A program made the translations under genes and the position numbers. A model generated the notes under the pieces. That model searched no databases, was not told where the DNA came from, and saw nothing but the letters and a program-made list of their open reading frames with translations. A DNA stretch of 64,000 nt from Rhyacichthys aspro (Eukaryota > Chordata > Actinopteri > Gobiiformes > Rhyacichthyidae): NCBI GenBank assembly GCA_036850595.1, contig CM072158.1, positions 13,655,422 through 13,719,421 on the forward strand, read 5' to 3'. How positions within the stretch are numbered: the stretch's first letter is position 1; every line of letters begins with the position of its first letter. This document shows, one piece after another, positions 37,841 to 50,489 of the stretch.

Positions 37841-38323
37841 AAAATATTTGAAGTGGGACACATCATCTCAGATAGACGTTGTGTATCTAAAACATAAGCT
37901 ACAACAAGTGTGTTCTCCCAAGTCAGATGGTGTTAATACTGTGTGCAGAGGCTTTATTTTATAATGTATGGCTATATACTGTTCACGTAGCCCCAGAAGA
38001 GGGTTTTAGTGGATATGTTTGAGGTTTATTTATTATAGCTGACTGCAGTAATGTTAGAACAAGTTCTTTAGGAAGAGGTGTAGGAGTTAGGAACATTTAT
38101 ATGCGACCCATCATGTTAATTGATTCATTACAAAACTTAGTAAGTCTCACACTTAAATGTTAATGTTAATAAATGTAAGAAATCATGTTGCCTGTGTCAA
38201 AATATCACATGTGTAATCTAGAGAGGGAAATAGACTATAATCGGTGTAACATTTGTTTTGATATTCACATTAGTGTCAGAAATTTTTAAAAAAAAGAAAA
38301 AATGTGTTTGGTTTTGGACCTGA
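37841..38323. other. Non-coding AT-rich stretch
   Basis: No gene or repeat recognised. Confidence 0.5.
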
Positions 38324-38344
38324 TTTTTTTTTTTTTTTTTTTTT
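38324..38344. repeat. T21 homopolymer
   Basis: 21 uninterrupted T. About 130 bp to the right, at 38473-38498, lies an A-rich (AAAT)n run. The interval does not resemble a SINE or processed gene. Confidence 0.93.
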
Positions 38345-38919
38345 GTAATCCTGCCAGGAAAGCCATTGGGTTTGAATTAGCAAGTCTGTCCTCCAAACCT
38401 TGCGGTTGTTTGCGAGTTCTTGAACACATCTTCTGTCTGTCTTGACAAAAAAGTCCTAGATTTGCAAAAAAGAAAAAAATAAATAAATAAATAAATATAC
38501 TGCTAACTAGAAGAATGCCTGTGACAGAATAAACCTTCGAAAATGAGCGTAAATATTTCACTCCACAGAAAAATGTTTCCTTCTAAACTGTACCACACAG
38601 ACAGACACAAGGTCAATTTAAATCAACAGCAATCACAGCACTTCTGAAAAACTGAAATCAAATCAGAAAGCACACACTGGGAATTTTAATGTCAGAGTCA
38701 AAGATGTTTTTCTGCCTGTAAAAGCAGCGTTGACCTTGCAGTCCGTTATTGTTTGCAGGCCAGCTGGGAAACGCTTATGAAAGTGGACATGAACAATGCA
38801 TCCCACTCCATCCTTCCACCAAACACTTGTATGTCCGTGAGCGTGGCACTTGACCCTGAACGGATGAACTGCTGGCAAATTAAACGTGCATAAAAGTTAC
38901 CGGTACATGTCTGTGCACT
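38345..38919. other. Non-coding stretch with short (AAAT)n
   Basis: (AAAT)n-like run at 38473-38498. Otherwise unique. Confidence 0.5.
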
Positions 38920-38950
38920 CACACACACACACACACACACACATACACAC
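38920..38950. repeat. (CA)n microsatellite
   Basis: Uninterrupted CA at 38920-38942, then one AT interruption and three more units. Confidence 0.95.
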
Positions 38951-39488
38951 GCCTGGTCTATACATTTCCTTGAAGAAACTTTGACCGGCCCATTTACCGT
39001 GCCAGTAACAGTGTGCACAAGGCTGAATGACCGGCTCTAATGGCTGGCCACTGTGGATTACACACACCACTAGTCTGCTGGCTCCGCTCTGGCTCTATTC
39101 AAGAGAGATAATCGAGTGTGTACATACGGCCGTATACAGTGACACTTCATATGAGCAAACAGAAAGCCTGATCAAACATGTGAATGGGCAGGGACACCAC
39201 GATGAATGGCTTTCTTGTGTAAAGCTCGGTGTCCCATCATGCTTTGAGCTCCGTGCGCGTTAATGGGAGCGGACAGATCAAATATCCTCGGACTGCTGGC
39301 ACCGATGCAAGGGTGATGTAAAGACTATTGACCCTTGCAGTGCAGAATGTAGTGGCATCTGTGTGTGGCAGAGGATACATGCACGTAAGAGGTGGCATAA
39401 GACAACACTAATGAAAACCAGTTCACTCTGAGACTAGAAGACACCAGGTTAAGACCAAGAAGAGTGGGCAGAATGTTTATCAATAGTT
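38951..39488. other. Non-coding stretch, possible conserved element
   Basis: 38990-39330 is balanced, CpG-containing and non-repetitive, so could be a conserved element; no diagnostic motif was seen. Confidence 0.35.
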
Positions 39489-39730
39489 TTAAAGATGCAG
39501 TGTGTAGTTTTTGGGCTATATTCATTGTATGTTGCAATTTTACTTTAACTATTTTTCCTAGGAAACACTCCAAAAAGATCATCTATAATCCCCTATAAAT
39601 ATTTTTTTCCTCAAAATGAACAACACCTGGTTCATTTTTAAACCTGCCCGGATTAAGAGACCTTTTACTTTGACTTTTATCTTTCACTGACACCAGAGTG
39701 TTTTCTGCTAGCCCAACAGGCTGCATGACC
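39489..39730. mobile_element. Probable TTAA-type DNA transposon end
   Basis: Starts TTAAAGATGCAGTGTGTAG and runs into a T-rich segment. The start is alignable with the one at 41610 (TTAAAG, then a TG-GTA core and five T). The opposite end was not found and the right boundary is a guess. Confidence 0.35.
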
Positions 39731-41609
39731 AATTTTAAGCAAAGAAGAGTCTAATTTCATTAATGTGTGAACAGAATTTTCTATGTGAATGGATTCTTGA
39801 AAAGCACAGACTAAAGATTAAAAGTTTTTAATTCACTCCTTTGACACACTGGTGGTGTTGTTTAAAATGAAGTCATTTGGGTGTGATTGAAATCATCAAC
39901 CTGAGGTAAGTAAAAAACTGTTAAAAATTTGCAGTGGCCTTATAGACATGCCATCACAAAGTGGTAGTTTGAGGTGTGAGAGAGTAAGGGGGTCGTTTTG
40001 TTTTTTCAATTTAGCTGAAGTTTGTTTGGCTGTAAATGAACTCTTTCTGTTCATTAGAGGAAAGGAAAATTTGCAAAATTGCTATTCATTTAAAAAGAAT
40101 GTACAAATTGCTCAGCTTAGAGAGAATGCCACTACGTCTACAAATAAACCTAGAAGAGAAAGGTCAGATGATACGTTTAGAAATTAAGACAAAATACTAG
40201 TTTCCAGTTTTCCTATACCCTCATGAAAGTTATTCAAACGCTTTTTTTTCTTTTAATCTAAACATTTGCAAGAGGTGCCTTCATCAAACTGAAAAATATT
40301 CTTTGACTGATCTTCTTTGCGTTATATTCCTGCAAACAATCTTAAATACACCACTAGTTGCATGTCTCCCCAAAACTATACCCTTTTAAATATATTCCTG
40401 CAACTGCTCATGTCTCTGTTTTTAACCTGTCATAGCACCGTTCACAGTGCTTTATTTATACGTTTCAAATCAACACATTCATCATTGTGTTTCAGTGGAG
40501 TCAGTCAACATATCTGTCAGACAGTAACATAAATGACATAACAGGCCCATCATAAATCATGTATGTAGGAGGTGGACAGCACCACAGGTCCCTTGACATG
40601 AGACACTGCTGATTTCACTCTTCTGGGCTAGATTTCATCATACTGCACTGTGCTCGACTTAAACACGATTATTTCTGAAAATTAAGCATGGTGTCAGTCA
40701 GTCATCTTAAGGTTTTATGATTAAAGATTTAGACTTCCCCTTTTTGTGACATTAGCAGTGATCTGTGGGGTAGAATACAATGGGAAATACTATGAAAGAA
40801 GGCTATAGAAAGACTAAAGAAAGACCTCTCACATCCTTCCTGGTTTAGAACATGAGAAAAAACTGTTTGTCCATGACTGTCAGTGGCAGGATGTGACTAC
40901 ATAAACCTGTTGTGTGAATGTAACCCCAGCTCATCAGGCTGCTACTGCTGCTCAACAGTAAGAGGACGATGAGCGAGCTGAATAAATATTTATGGCTCTG
41001 TGACCGGACCTATCCTGCTCAGCGACTGATGAGGGTGTGAGAGTCTGATGTGGGAGGAAACTCAGGCCAAAATAGTTACTGTTCCCAGGCAAGAAATAAT
41101 AAAAAAAATGTTATCGGAAAATATCATATATAAATATATCAGATAGTATTCGATATAGGCCAGTTTCATACCTGAGTCTGATGAAATGGTGGCACTTATA
41201 AGAAGAAAGACAGACCAGGCTAACACACTTTGACCACTTCAACAGCTAGATTTAACAAAAGAGTTCCATTTGTATGCAATGTATATTATCCACTTATATT
41301 TAACCAAGTGTAGTTACCTGAAACCCTGTCAACACTGTAATTTGTTGTTTTATAAAGATGTCATTGGTAATCATTGGTAAAGTGGGGTATTGGGGCCGAA
41401 TAAAGAACGCAGCAATGCAGAACAAGTCAGTGCACTTTATATAACAGCCTAAGTGCATAAGAACACTTTACAACATAACAAAGTAGCATGTACAGAGCAT
41501 CCATCTTCATTCACTACTTCTGCAGTTTGCACTCTCACTATACACATGTATGCACCATCCAGGAAACAACGGTAATGTACTGCTAGTGCTCAAAAGTACA
41601 ACGTTTTTA
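39731..41609. other. Non-coding stretch
   Basis: Unique AT-rich sequence. A short tandem TCATTGGTAA x2 lies at 41361-41380. No coding or element signature. Confidence 0.5.
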
Positions 41610-42060
41610 TTAAAGCCACCCTGCGTAACTTTTTATTCCTTTTAGTGTCTTTTAGTGTATTTTGTACAAATGTGAATCTGATAGGGTCCAGTGTATTGAC
41701 CCATTTCTGTTTCTTCTATTTGAGCCACAAAGAGCATGTCACTCACGTAATGTCTGCACGTCCCTGCGACAGGAATTATATATAATTTATATTGGAGGTT
41801 CCTGTACAGTTGAGGGTACTGTATCAGTGAGACAGACATGATTCTACCGATCTCATGTCTAAGAACCATGAAAGGATTATGAGAATAAATATTTCGTGAC
41901 TAAAAGCTACGCGGTGCTAATTACTAAAAAGCACTTTTGTGATTTTTTTCCATATTGTACGGCAATGAGCTCCGGACCATCATGCCTCAGTGCTGCCATA
42001 TTGCCAGGAAAAAGCAAAGCAAAAATGAATAGCTCCAGGATAGATCTTGATCATTAAGCA
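41610..42060. mobile_element. Probable TTAA-type DNA transposon remnant
   Basis: Left edge TTAAAGCCACCCTGCGTAAC, similar to 39489. The body has the GC-richer 'CAGTGCTGCCATATTG' stretch (41989-42004) often seen in fish non-autonomous DNA elements. AAGTTACACAG near 42151 is a weak inverse match but does not end in TTAA, so the right end is undefined. Confidence 0.35.
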
Positions 42061-42720
42061 TTTGGGCTTTATGTCACAAAATAGAATCAATATTTCTGAT
42101 CCTGATTACATGTTTATCAGGCATATTTTTTCTAAAAGAGTGATGATATTTAAGTTACACAGTACACAACAAGTTTTTTTTTTAAGGCTTGCCTATAAAT
42201 GTAATATAAAGAGATCTGAACACAGTGGATTGTATTTTCTAACATTACCTGGTATAAAGTGGTCACTACAGTGGGTTACGGTGGGATTCAAGTGAATACT
42301 ATTGCATTAATGGTCATAACTGAATAATTTAATCACTGTTTAAGTCTACAATTTTCACTATTCCATCACCAGTTTTGTCGGGTAATTTTGCTTATACATT
42401 GAGTCAATCTGGGCAACCCATTGTAATAGGAATACACTGTGAGTTACTTCTTCATTTCTAAACTCTATTTATCCTTGGAGATTGTTTAATCCCTTGACAA
42501 AATGAACTGTAGTCTGCGAGGAGGTAATTCAAAGTGACCTGTGCATCCTGACGACTTGGAGTGACTACAAACCTTGAGCAGAACAAAGCCAGAAATATAA
42601 CAAGCCAACACAGGAGATGAACATAGAGAGAGAGAGATGAGGAGCGAGGGAGAGGGAGAAGGAGGTGATGAATGGTGTTGTTTTTCTCTGTAAGGAGGAT
42701 AACTGTATCCTCCTCTGGGA
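42061..42720. other. Non-coding stretch
   Basis: Purine-rich run at 42625-42668 (AGAG and GGGAGAAGG units). No gene recognised. Confidence 0.5.
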
Positions 42721-42910
42721 GCAGCCGAGCCAGAGCGCGTCGGTGTGAGCCAGTCATGTGTCTCGGAGACAGCCAATGGAAATGTGGAGATTTGGTTCAT
42801 ATGCGAGTTTACTGGGTCAGAGTCAGAGCAGAGCAGGAGGCAACAGCCAATAGGAATGCAAAGCCGCGTCTGGAGGATTAGCCAATAAGGCTGCAGTCTG
42901 GTGTCTGGTA
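42721..42910 (+). promoter_or_regulatory. Cluster of three same-strand CCAAT boxes
   Basis: CCAAT at 42773-42777, 42847-42851 and 42882-42886, each preceded by AG and all on the plus strand, 74 and 35 bp apart. AGCCAAT is the core of the NF-Y site. No TATA box or clear start site follows before the GT repeat at 42983. It could be a promoter, a transposon-borne promoter, or chance. Confidence 0.3.
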
Positions 42911-42982
42911 CCAGTTGATGTCTGACAGTTAGACAGACTGTATCTAATTACCTCAGCCGCGGCTCAGCATGGGTCTGCCTTC

Positions 42983-43001
42983 GTGTGTGTGTGTGTGTGT
43001 G
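42983..43001. repeat. (GT)9 microsatellite
   Basis: 19 bp of uninterrupted GT. Confidence 0.93.
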
Positions 43002-45699
43002 GGTGTAACTGAGGAGAGTAAAAATTAGAATTAGAAAGAAGGAAGGTGGTTTGGAGGTTTTGGCAAAAGTTGAAAACAAGGCATCAGATCTGGAGAGCTG
43101 CCACGCGAAAATGTAAACGTGCCAGAAAAACAACACAGATGTAATCATACAAGCCAAGAAATGTGAATTATGCTTATAAATTAGCCATATTAGACTGTAA
43201 TACATAAATTCACTCTGCCATACATACAATCAAAAGAGCTGAACAAAGGAAACACGTGTAATGTGTGGTTGTGTGGGTTAAAGCGTGTGGATATCTGTAT
43301 ACTTCTTCATTTCCTGTTTGAATGAATGAGCTCTGAAAAGACAGTGTCGTTTCCCACAGTGTAATGCTCTATTATTGTCCCCAACACAATGTAGCTTTCA
43401 GTGTAGACACTTCATCCCATTCATAGACTCTATCACAGGACAGAGGCTGTAGCAGGTGTTAATGGGACACACATTAATGCACACACTCTACTCACTGACA
43501 CATGCACATATTCCTGTCCTTGTGTTTTTCCGAGAACTTAATCAATGCCAATAACCTTCCTTTATCTTAACCATAAACTGTAGAAAGTATTGGAGCAAGA
43601 AAGTATTGTTATTCATTTATAAGTTCAGAAGGGATTAAGCAAAATGATTCCAAAGTTAGGCATTCCTTGTGATGCCAATGGCCAGTGAAATATTGATGAA
43701 TTTTAAATAACAGTAATAACAGTCATATATAAACACGGGTTAACTGTACATGTTTGGTCTCTTACTTATCTTCATTTTTACACCTGAACCTAACTTTCAC
43801 CTTAATTTTAAAACTGAACAGTCCTTACCATTTAATAAAAAAACAAAAACAAAACAAAAAAAACATGAGCACCAGGCAAAAGTCCCCACTGCCAGATGAT
43901 GTTTTGTGGTCCTCAGTGTGGAGCCTGTGCCAGAGCTCACACGTGCTGATTCAGAGGTGAAAGGGTGCGACACATACAGACAGACAGGAGCAGCTGCTTG
44001 GTGGGTTTTTCCTGTTTTGACTGTTTCTGTCTGGGCATAAAAAGCTTTACACACACACACACAAAGACACTACTCAAGTGTCACACAATGGTGTGACGTG
44101 GAAATGGCCCTGGCCTGTTTCCCCCTCTGACTACTTACAACGTTTCATATTTGGCCCACTGCTGTACAGGGATGTGACGATGAAACTAGCTTTACACTGA
44201 CTTCTTTGAAATGATGTTTGGTGAAAAATGGACGATAAGGTTATAGATTGAATTCATGTACATTGATTTGGTTTTTAATCTCACCGTCACCATTTGATCA
44301 GTTTTCATTCTCACATAGATTACTGCCCCGTAAGATAAACAATTAGCCAGCTTTTCTATATTGTGAACAAGAATGCCTAAAACCACATGAATGATCTTAA
44401 AAGTCAAATAGTCTACTCTGGGCCCCACTTTTAACAGACTTATTAACACATTCTTTTTATGCGTAAAGACTGACCAATTTTTGTCTAAAGAAAATATTTG
44501 TTTGTGTAAGTTTGATTATACACCTAAAACATTTCAACCCATATTGTTCTATAAAGCTGAGTTGATATCTTGACAGTAAAGCTACAGGAGGGGTGTGTTC
44601 AAACAAGGGGGGTAGAACATATGCGTCCATGCATCTATGTGCATGCAAGCATGTGTTCATTTGTCTTTGTGTTTGCACAGACTTTGATCACTGACAGTGC
44701 ACAGAAGTGCTCCATCCTAGCGTGACAATACTCAATTTGTTGTGGTGAAGTCTAATTAAAACAAGCTTGTCTTTTGCACATGCTGGCTGCCCAATGCTGG
44801 CATCCACACAGCACCATTGGAATCCATATGGCCATAGTGTAGATAGTGCAGACCTTTGCTTTGACTTATTCATTTGACTCACCCTGCCCCATCTTAGAGG
44901 CTCTCTCTGAGACCCTTCTCTTCCTCAAAAAAAAACAAAAAACTTGGACAATTACAGTAGCAGCAAAGCCCCTCATCCCAGATCAGTATTAGAGAGATAA
45001 AATAATCATCCTGTGTTTTCCAGTCAGTAGAGAGCATCAGTACTGGTAGTGCTCCAACCCGGTGGAGGGCTGTTGTTGTTATTCTTTGATCAGACCAGCA
45101 GGAATAACAATCTATAATTCATACTGCTCAGTCTAGTCTGGGAACACTAGGCACTGCACCTTTAATTATTGATCAAACAGAACAGATTTAATATCAATCA
45201 CTGAGGCATAGGCAGAAGTGAGCAAAGTAGGAGAAATGGTGGAATCTCGCGGGCTCTACTGTCTAACCCTCAAATGAAAACAAAAAAGCAACCCAGTGCA
45301 GTTAATACAGCGGTATTACTGCTGGTGAGGCTTGGCATGGACACTGATTCAGAAAGAGAGAGTAGAACCCGCTGGATACAGGAGTTTGAGAGCTCATACT
45401 GTACTTGTGATCTGAGGATGAACTTTTACATGCCAGTCTGCATTAGACAAGATTTCTCCCTGATTTTGATTTAGAGAATGGTGCAAGAAGAAAGAAAGAG
45501 AAAGAAAGTTTTTCAGTTGCTACTTCTTTATCAACTGAGTACAGCTTCAAGAAACTGCACACTGCCTGTACTGCTGTCCTGCTGATGCTACTTTACATCT
45601 TACACTTTATGCAAGCACATATTGTACCTCTTTAAATATGAACAATATGGCTCCATTCATGTGGTGCTTGCTTTGTCTGAGTTTAACTAATATGGTTCT
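43002..45699. other. Non-coding stretch
   Basis: Contains an A/C-rich low-complexity run at 43838-43865, (CA)7 at 44050-44063 and GAAA-rich DNA at 45485-45509. CACTGCACCTTTAA at 45152-45165 could be the inverted end of another TTAA element, without a partner. No gene recognised. Confidence 0.45.
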
Positions 45700-45930
45700 T
45701 ATATATTGGCCATTTATCTTGACCTGATTGCATTTTTTAAAGTTTCTTTATATATTTTTCATATTCTATTTTTTTAATCTTTCTAAAGTCTTTGTATATA
45801 TTTTTATTGCATGCTCACTTTTTATTTTTGTTTTATAACACTACTTATATAACACTATACTGCATGTGAACTGCAGTCACAAGTGAATTTCCCCATTGTG
45901 GAATAAATTAAGTCTTATCTTATCTTTTTT
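45700..45930 (+). mobile_element. 3' end of a non-LTR retrotransposon (LINE)
   Basis: T-rich sequence with repeated TATATATTTTT-type motifs leads to GTGAATTTCCCCATTGTGGA, AATAAATTAAG and a terminal TCTTATCTTATC tandem. This matches the common fish LINE 3' untranslated end (aatttccc...gggga...aataaag plus a short tandem tail). The reverse-transcriptase region is absent, so it is a 5'-truncated copy. The exact family (L2, Rex or other) is not resolved. Confidence 0.65.
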
Positions 45931-46068
45931 GGATGTTGGTGTGCTAACCAACTTCAGTGAATGTTTAAACATAGCTATAGCTAAGTTACCTTAATGTTTA
46001 AATGCTCAGTTTGCAAACTTTTTCAATTTTACAATTTTAACTGTATTACTTAATACTCTAGCTTATTG

Positions 46069-46860
46069 TTAAAGGTCCTATATTATACTATTTTGAACAT
46101 TACACAGTGTATTTTGGATACATTTAGGTTACCATATCACATTTTGCAACATGAAACACACAATATTTATCTTATACAAGCGGTTTGAACGGTCTGATTT
46201 GGCGCTGTCACTTTAAGGCTCAGCTCTTCCGTGTTGGCTCCGCCCACTCATGACATCACGCCAGTGCTGCCGCTGGAAACAGACTGAAGTAAACACGGTA
46301 CATCGTAGTAATAACTTTTTCAGCAATGGCTTTGAGTGAGAGACTTTGAGAGTCTGACTCTGAGTTCTAAGAACATGAGCAAACACAAAGACCTCGAAGG
46401 CTTCTTCAAGACGTTTCTGCTTGGTAAATGAGAAACTATTTATTGTGTATGTTTCTATGGTGTAGCCCGTAGCATAGCTCGTGTTAACTGCTTCTGTTTA
46501 TCGGTGCACATGTGGAAATGACCGTACAATGCCTACTGAAGTTGAGAATGTATGCTGCCTGGAGACTCCTAAGGAGCTGTTGTGCAGTGTATTGAGAGTA
46601 AAGTAAAAGTATTATCCCTTCTCTGTGTCTGAGCTGCAGAGCACGGCACTTGTTGACAGTGCAGGAGAGAGGGGCAGGAGGAGTGTGGAGGAGCACTTCC
46701 TGGAGAGAAGTGGTTTATTTCACATATTGACGTCATTGTGTGAAACGGCTCGTTGAAAGGACTGTAGCTCAAACTAAATAAATTACACACATTAGCACAG
46801 GTCACAACTGATTTAAACTCGTTACACAGTAGAACAGCCCAAAACACAGACATTTTTTTT
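46069..46860. mobile_element. Probable TTAA-type DNA transposon, right end undefined
   Basis: Left edge TTAAAGGTCCTATATTATAC, a start frequent in fish non-autonomous DNA elements. The body has GTGTTGGCTCCGCCCACTC (46232-46250) and a perfect CRE palindrome TGACGTCA at 46728-46735. The inverted TATAGGACCTTTAA end is not present, so the element is truncated or its end has diverged. Confidence 0.45.
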
Positions 46861-47313
46861 GTTTGTGGCCTTCTACTTGTTCCAGTGTTTTTCTATGTGT
46901 CCTTTGCTTCTATGTTTGCTATGATAAATGTTTCTCTTAGAGGCATCCTTTATGAACAAACACTACAGCCCTTACTGCCACTTTTCAAAGGTAATCACTG
47001 CTAATTGCTACTACACTAATGACTGGCTTCAGTCACACTGCACCACAACAGTAGTGGTTATGGACTTGACTATTGTGGCCCTCCACTGCATTACCTGCTA
47101 TTACAAAAGGCTTGGCCACTACAACTACTGCTACTATGCCATAAACTGTACACAGAGGTAGATAATCCAGCTCGAACTCTAAATAAAGACGTCACTGAGA
47201 GGAGTAACAAGGCAAAATGGCCTGAGTGCACTGAGTGGGAGAGTGTACAGCTGAAGTATACTGATTACACTGGGCCTGTGAGGAGGGCCTTGCAGCTGCA
47301 CAAGTAATTGAGT
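46861..47313. other. Non-coding stretch
   Basis: Unique sequence; a 77-codon frame at 46928-47161 is Cys/Thr/Tyr-rich and has no recognised domain. Confidence 0.45.
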
Positions 47314-47340
47314 ACACACACACACACACACACACACACA
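47314..47340. repeat. (AC)13 microsatellite
   Basis: 27 bp of uninterrupted AC. Confidence 0.95.
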
Positions 47341-48452
47341 GACTGTAAAAAACCCCAGCATATTTGCAGCTTCCTGCCTTTTACTGTCTATTGTTATATT
47401 TAGTGACACAGCTCAAACAGACCGCTTTCAACACTCCGGCTGCAATTAGAGATGGATAGACATTTTCTCACACTCGTACACACTTTTGACAGACACACTA
47501 AAACGGCAGAATTCCAACAGCTCTCTTGCCTTCCACCGAGTGCAGGAATGCGAGGAGCAACAGAGTGAGACTGGGACTTTCCCCGAGATCCGAGAAAAAA
47601 AAAATAAAACGACTGAGAGAGGAAGCAGACAGTGGGAGCGACGGAGGACAGGAACAAATACAGAAGGAAGGAAAATGGATGGGTTGTCTTGTATATGAGC
47701 TCAGTTCTTTTTCCCACAGTGGAAATGACCTAGTTATTATTACTTTACAGGGTGAGGAGGAGGGCTTAGCATATGACACAGAGAAACTCTAGATTGTTAT
47801 TGATTTAGCTGTAGATTACATCTCTAAGTGCTGCTTTATGTCCAGCAGCAACTTAAAGATGGAAAAAAACACATTAGAAACTATAGTTTTACCTGAACTG
47901 ACAATTATTACTTCCGAAGAGCTTTTATAGAGAAGATTTTATTTTTCTGGCCTTCTAGGAACTATACCAAGCCTCATTTCCCTTTGAGTTTCCAATTGCA
48001 AAAATGGTGATGAAATGTCCTAAAAAGCATACTGTAGCACTACTTCGGTCTTAGTGGTCCGCTTTGCAAAAGGTAGAGCTAAACACTGCACACTGCTGCC
48101 GCCATGTTTGTTCCTAAGATGTATTATAGTTCCGAACCATCTGTGTCACGCTAAAACTGCAATGTTATGTACTCCTGATTTGAAAAAAAGTAATGTTAGC
48201 TTGTTCTGGAGATGAGAGTTATGTAGAGGTTAAATATCACCAACTATATGTAACGCTGTAAATAATGACAAACTTTATTTCCGTTTTGCTGTGTAAACCG
48301 TGAAAGCAGCTGAATGTGCTCTTCCATCCATTGTGTCTGTTTCTGTCAAGGTTAATAGTACGTCTCCAGAGCGCAGCGCAGTTGCCACCGGTGTTCCCAT
48401 TGATCCCACACACGACCACCGACGCTGCTTCCCATATGGCACCACTGACTGC
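47341..48452. other. Non-coding stretch
   Basis: Purine-rich at 47595-47680. 48010-48200 (CTGCCGCCATGTTTG near 48098) resembles transposon body sequence, but no ends were identified. Confidence 0.45.
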
Positions 48453-48594
48453 ATGTGTGTGTGTGTGTGTTAGATAGGGATCAGTAGTCTTGATTGTGAC
48501 TCACTTTGCGGCATGTGTGTGTGGTCCTCGGTGTGAGGCAGCTGCTGGCATTTAGCATTGCATGTGTGTGTATGTGTGTGTGTGTGTGTGTGTG
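48453..48594. repeat. Pair of (TG)n microsatellites
   Basis: Uninterrupted TG at 48453-48471 and a second, longer run at 48563-48594 broken once by TA, about 90 bp apart. Between them, GGCATGTGTGTGTGG at 48512-48526 is a third short run. Confidence 0.92.
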
Positions 48595-49024
48595 CGTAAT
48601 CATAGAAGAAACCTCTCTGGCATTAGCAAACTTGCCGTGTCATCTCAATCCAGGGAGGCTTCAGTGTGATAAAAGAACAAGGGAGCCTTTCAACCCGCTG
48701 TATGTGTGTCTTTAAATATATGTGCATGTGAATATTTGCGCGCCAATGCATGGATGTAGCCTACATTACATCCAGGTGCGGAGTGCTGTATGCGTGCCTT
48801 CACTGAGGGTGGTCTACACCTGTACATGCCTGTATGTGCAGTAACACGGGGCCCTTCATTTCTCACAGGAACGCAGGCTACATTCACACAGCAGGAAAAA
48901 GTGGGCCTGACAATTGCATCAGATGTAATTTTGACTACTGTCGTGGTTATTAATTCTTCAAGCAATTAATGGATCTCTAGGTATAATTATAGGATACTAA
49001 CGGGAACAGTGCAAGAGTGAAAAA
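48595..49024. other. Non-coding stretch, nothing specific seen
   Basis: Unique sequence without gene or element signature. Confidence 0.5.
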
Positions 49025-49661
49025 TAGCGCTGCAACAAATGATTTTTTTCAGCAATCGAATAACCTGCAGATTAGCTTGTCAGATAGAAATAAGAATGTG
49101 CAAAGCTTTAGCCTATGCAAAAGCTCATAGGTATTGTGACAATTGTGACATGTGGTAAATCAGTTTATAATCAGTCTTTGTGCTCAACAAAGTGAGTTCG
49201 GTTAAAATCAGCTTGACTGTTTACTCCCTGATAATCAGTTCTACAAGTTATCACAGATGGTTTTCTGCCTACTGTGAACCTTTTATCTGATCATGTTAAA
49301 GCTGATTTAACACCAGCAGAAATAGTTCAGACATGTTTATTTGGTTTTGGAAAGAAGTTAACTTTTCCTAGAGTTTTTTTATTTGCAGACCAGTGTTTTG
49401 TTTTTACCTCTGGGATGCTGGGGGTCTGTGTTTCAGATGTGTGTGTCCTACTGCTGCAGTGAAATGACAACACTGCTTCACAGAGTGTGCTGTGTCAATA
49501 TTCATTTGACTGACTGCACTGAAGCCAGACTCTGATGCCCCTAGCACTTCTGTATATTATAAATAAATATTAAAAGTGCTTAAAAAAGGAAAATATATCA
49601 CTACAATAGATACATTTTTTTAAATTTTTATTGATTATTTTGAATTGTCATTGCAGCCCTA
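49025..49661. mobile_element. Complete hAT-like non-autonomous DNA transposon (637 bp)
   Basis: Left end TAGCGCTGCAACAAATGATT (49025); right end, in reverse complement, TAGGGCTGCAATGACAATTC (ending at 49661). The inverted termini share TAG-GCTGCAA followed by an A/T-rich stretch, matching the 'tagggctgcaac...aat' ends of a common fish element I place in hAT. The flanking 8-mers GTGAAAAA and GTAATAAG agree at 5 of 8 positions, at best a degraded target duplication. No transposase frame inside; a 62-codon frame at 49274-49462 has no recognised domain. Confidence 0.65.
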
Positions 49662-50489
49662 GTAATAAGTTAAAAAAAAAATCTGTGACATTTGTGCCTC
49701 TTTGTCCAAATACTATCACAAAAAAAATTAAATAAATAAAAAATAAGTAGGCAGTTGTGACACTTATATAGCTAAAAAAAATCTGTACTCCATCACACCT
49801 GCAATATGAAAATAGAGTCCATATTTTCTTTTCTGTGAACACAACACCAAAGCCTAAGTGTGTCTAAGCTAAACTCTGGGAGCTAGATATCAGAGAAAGT
49901 GTCACACAGAGTGAAGAAAGGCATACTGGGAAAAGTTAAAGGCTCTTACATGGTACATGCTAGAAGATCTATTTTAATGCTGTTTGACAACTTGAACTGA
50001 TTAGAGCTGAAGTGAATCATGCAGGAATGTGTGTTTAAGCTAACAGCGGCCAGTGGTTTGTGTCTGGTGTTATGCAAGGCTGACTTAGGAGAACTGGATA
50101 CTGCAGTCCCTTTTTATTCCATATTAAAGTGGATCCCCCGGCAGATACTACTGAAGACTGTGTGCTTTGCTTCAGTGCACATTAGGGTCTTGACTCACCC
50201 TGACTGATTCTGCACAAGATGACTGAGTTGACATCACATGACGCTTGTAGCATTGGTCCAGCTTAAACCAAAGAGACAAATTCCAAAAGACAAAAGCATT
50301 AAAAGAAACATACTTCATCCTTTGATAACAATAACAAACCAGATACATTTGTCTTAAAAGGACAGTATTGTAGTATAATCAAAACAATCTGCCTTCACAT
50401 GAACAGGGTCAGCTATTGAGAAAACTGTATTATATCTGCAATGTTATAGTATGTCAACCACTCCAAAACAACCTTGTGTTTTCTGTAGC
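49662..50489. other. Non-coding AT-rich stretch
   Basis: A-rich tracts at 49671-49681 and 49721-49746. No gene recognised. Confidence 0.5.

Noticed and set aside
38324..38498. T21 ... (AAAT)n bracketed segment as a possible SINE or retroposed gene
   Set aside because: No A/B box, no coding similarity and no target-site duplication.
41610..42165. AAGTTACACAG at 42151 as the right terminal repeat of the 41610 element
   Set aside because: Match is short and the outer edge lacks TTAA.
44161..44200. CAGGGATGTGACGATGAAAC as a transposon end
   Set aside because: Too short and no inverted partner found.
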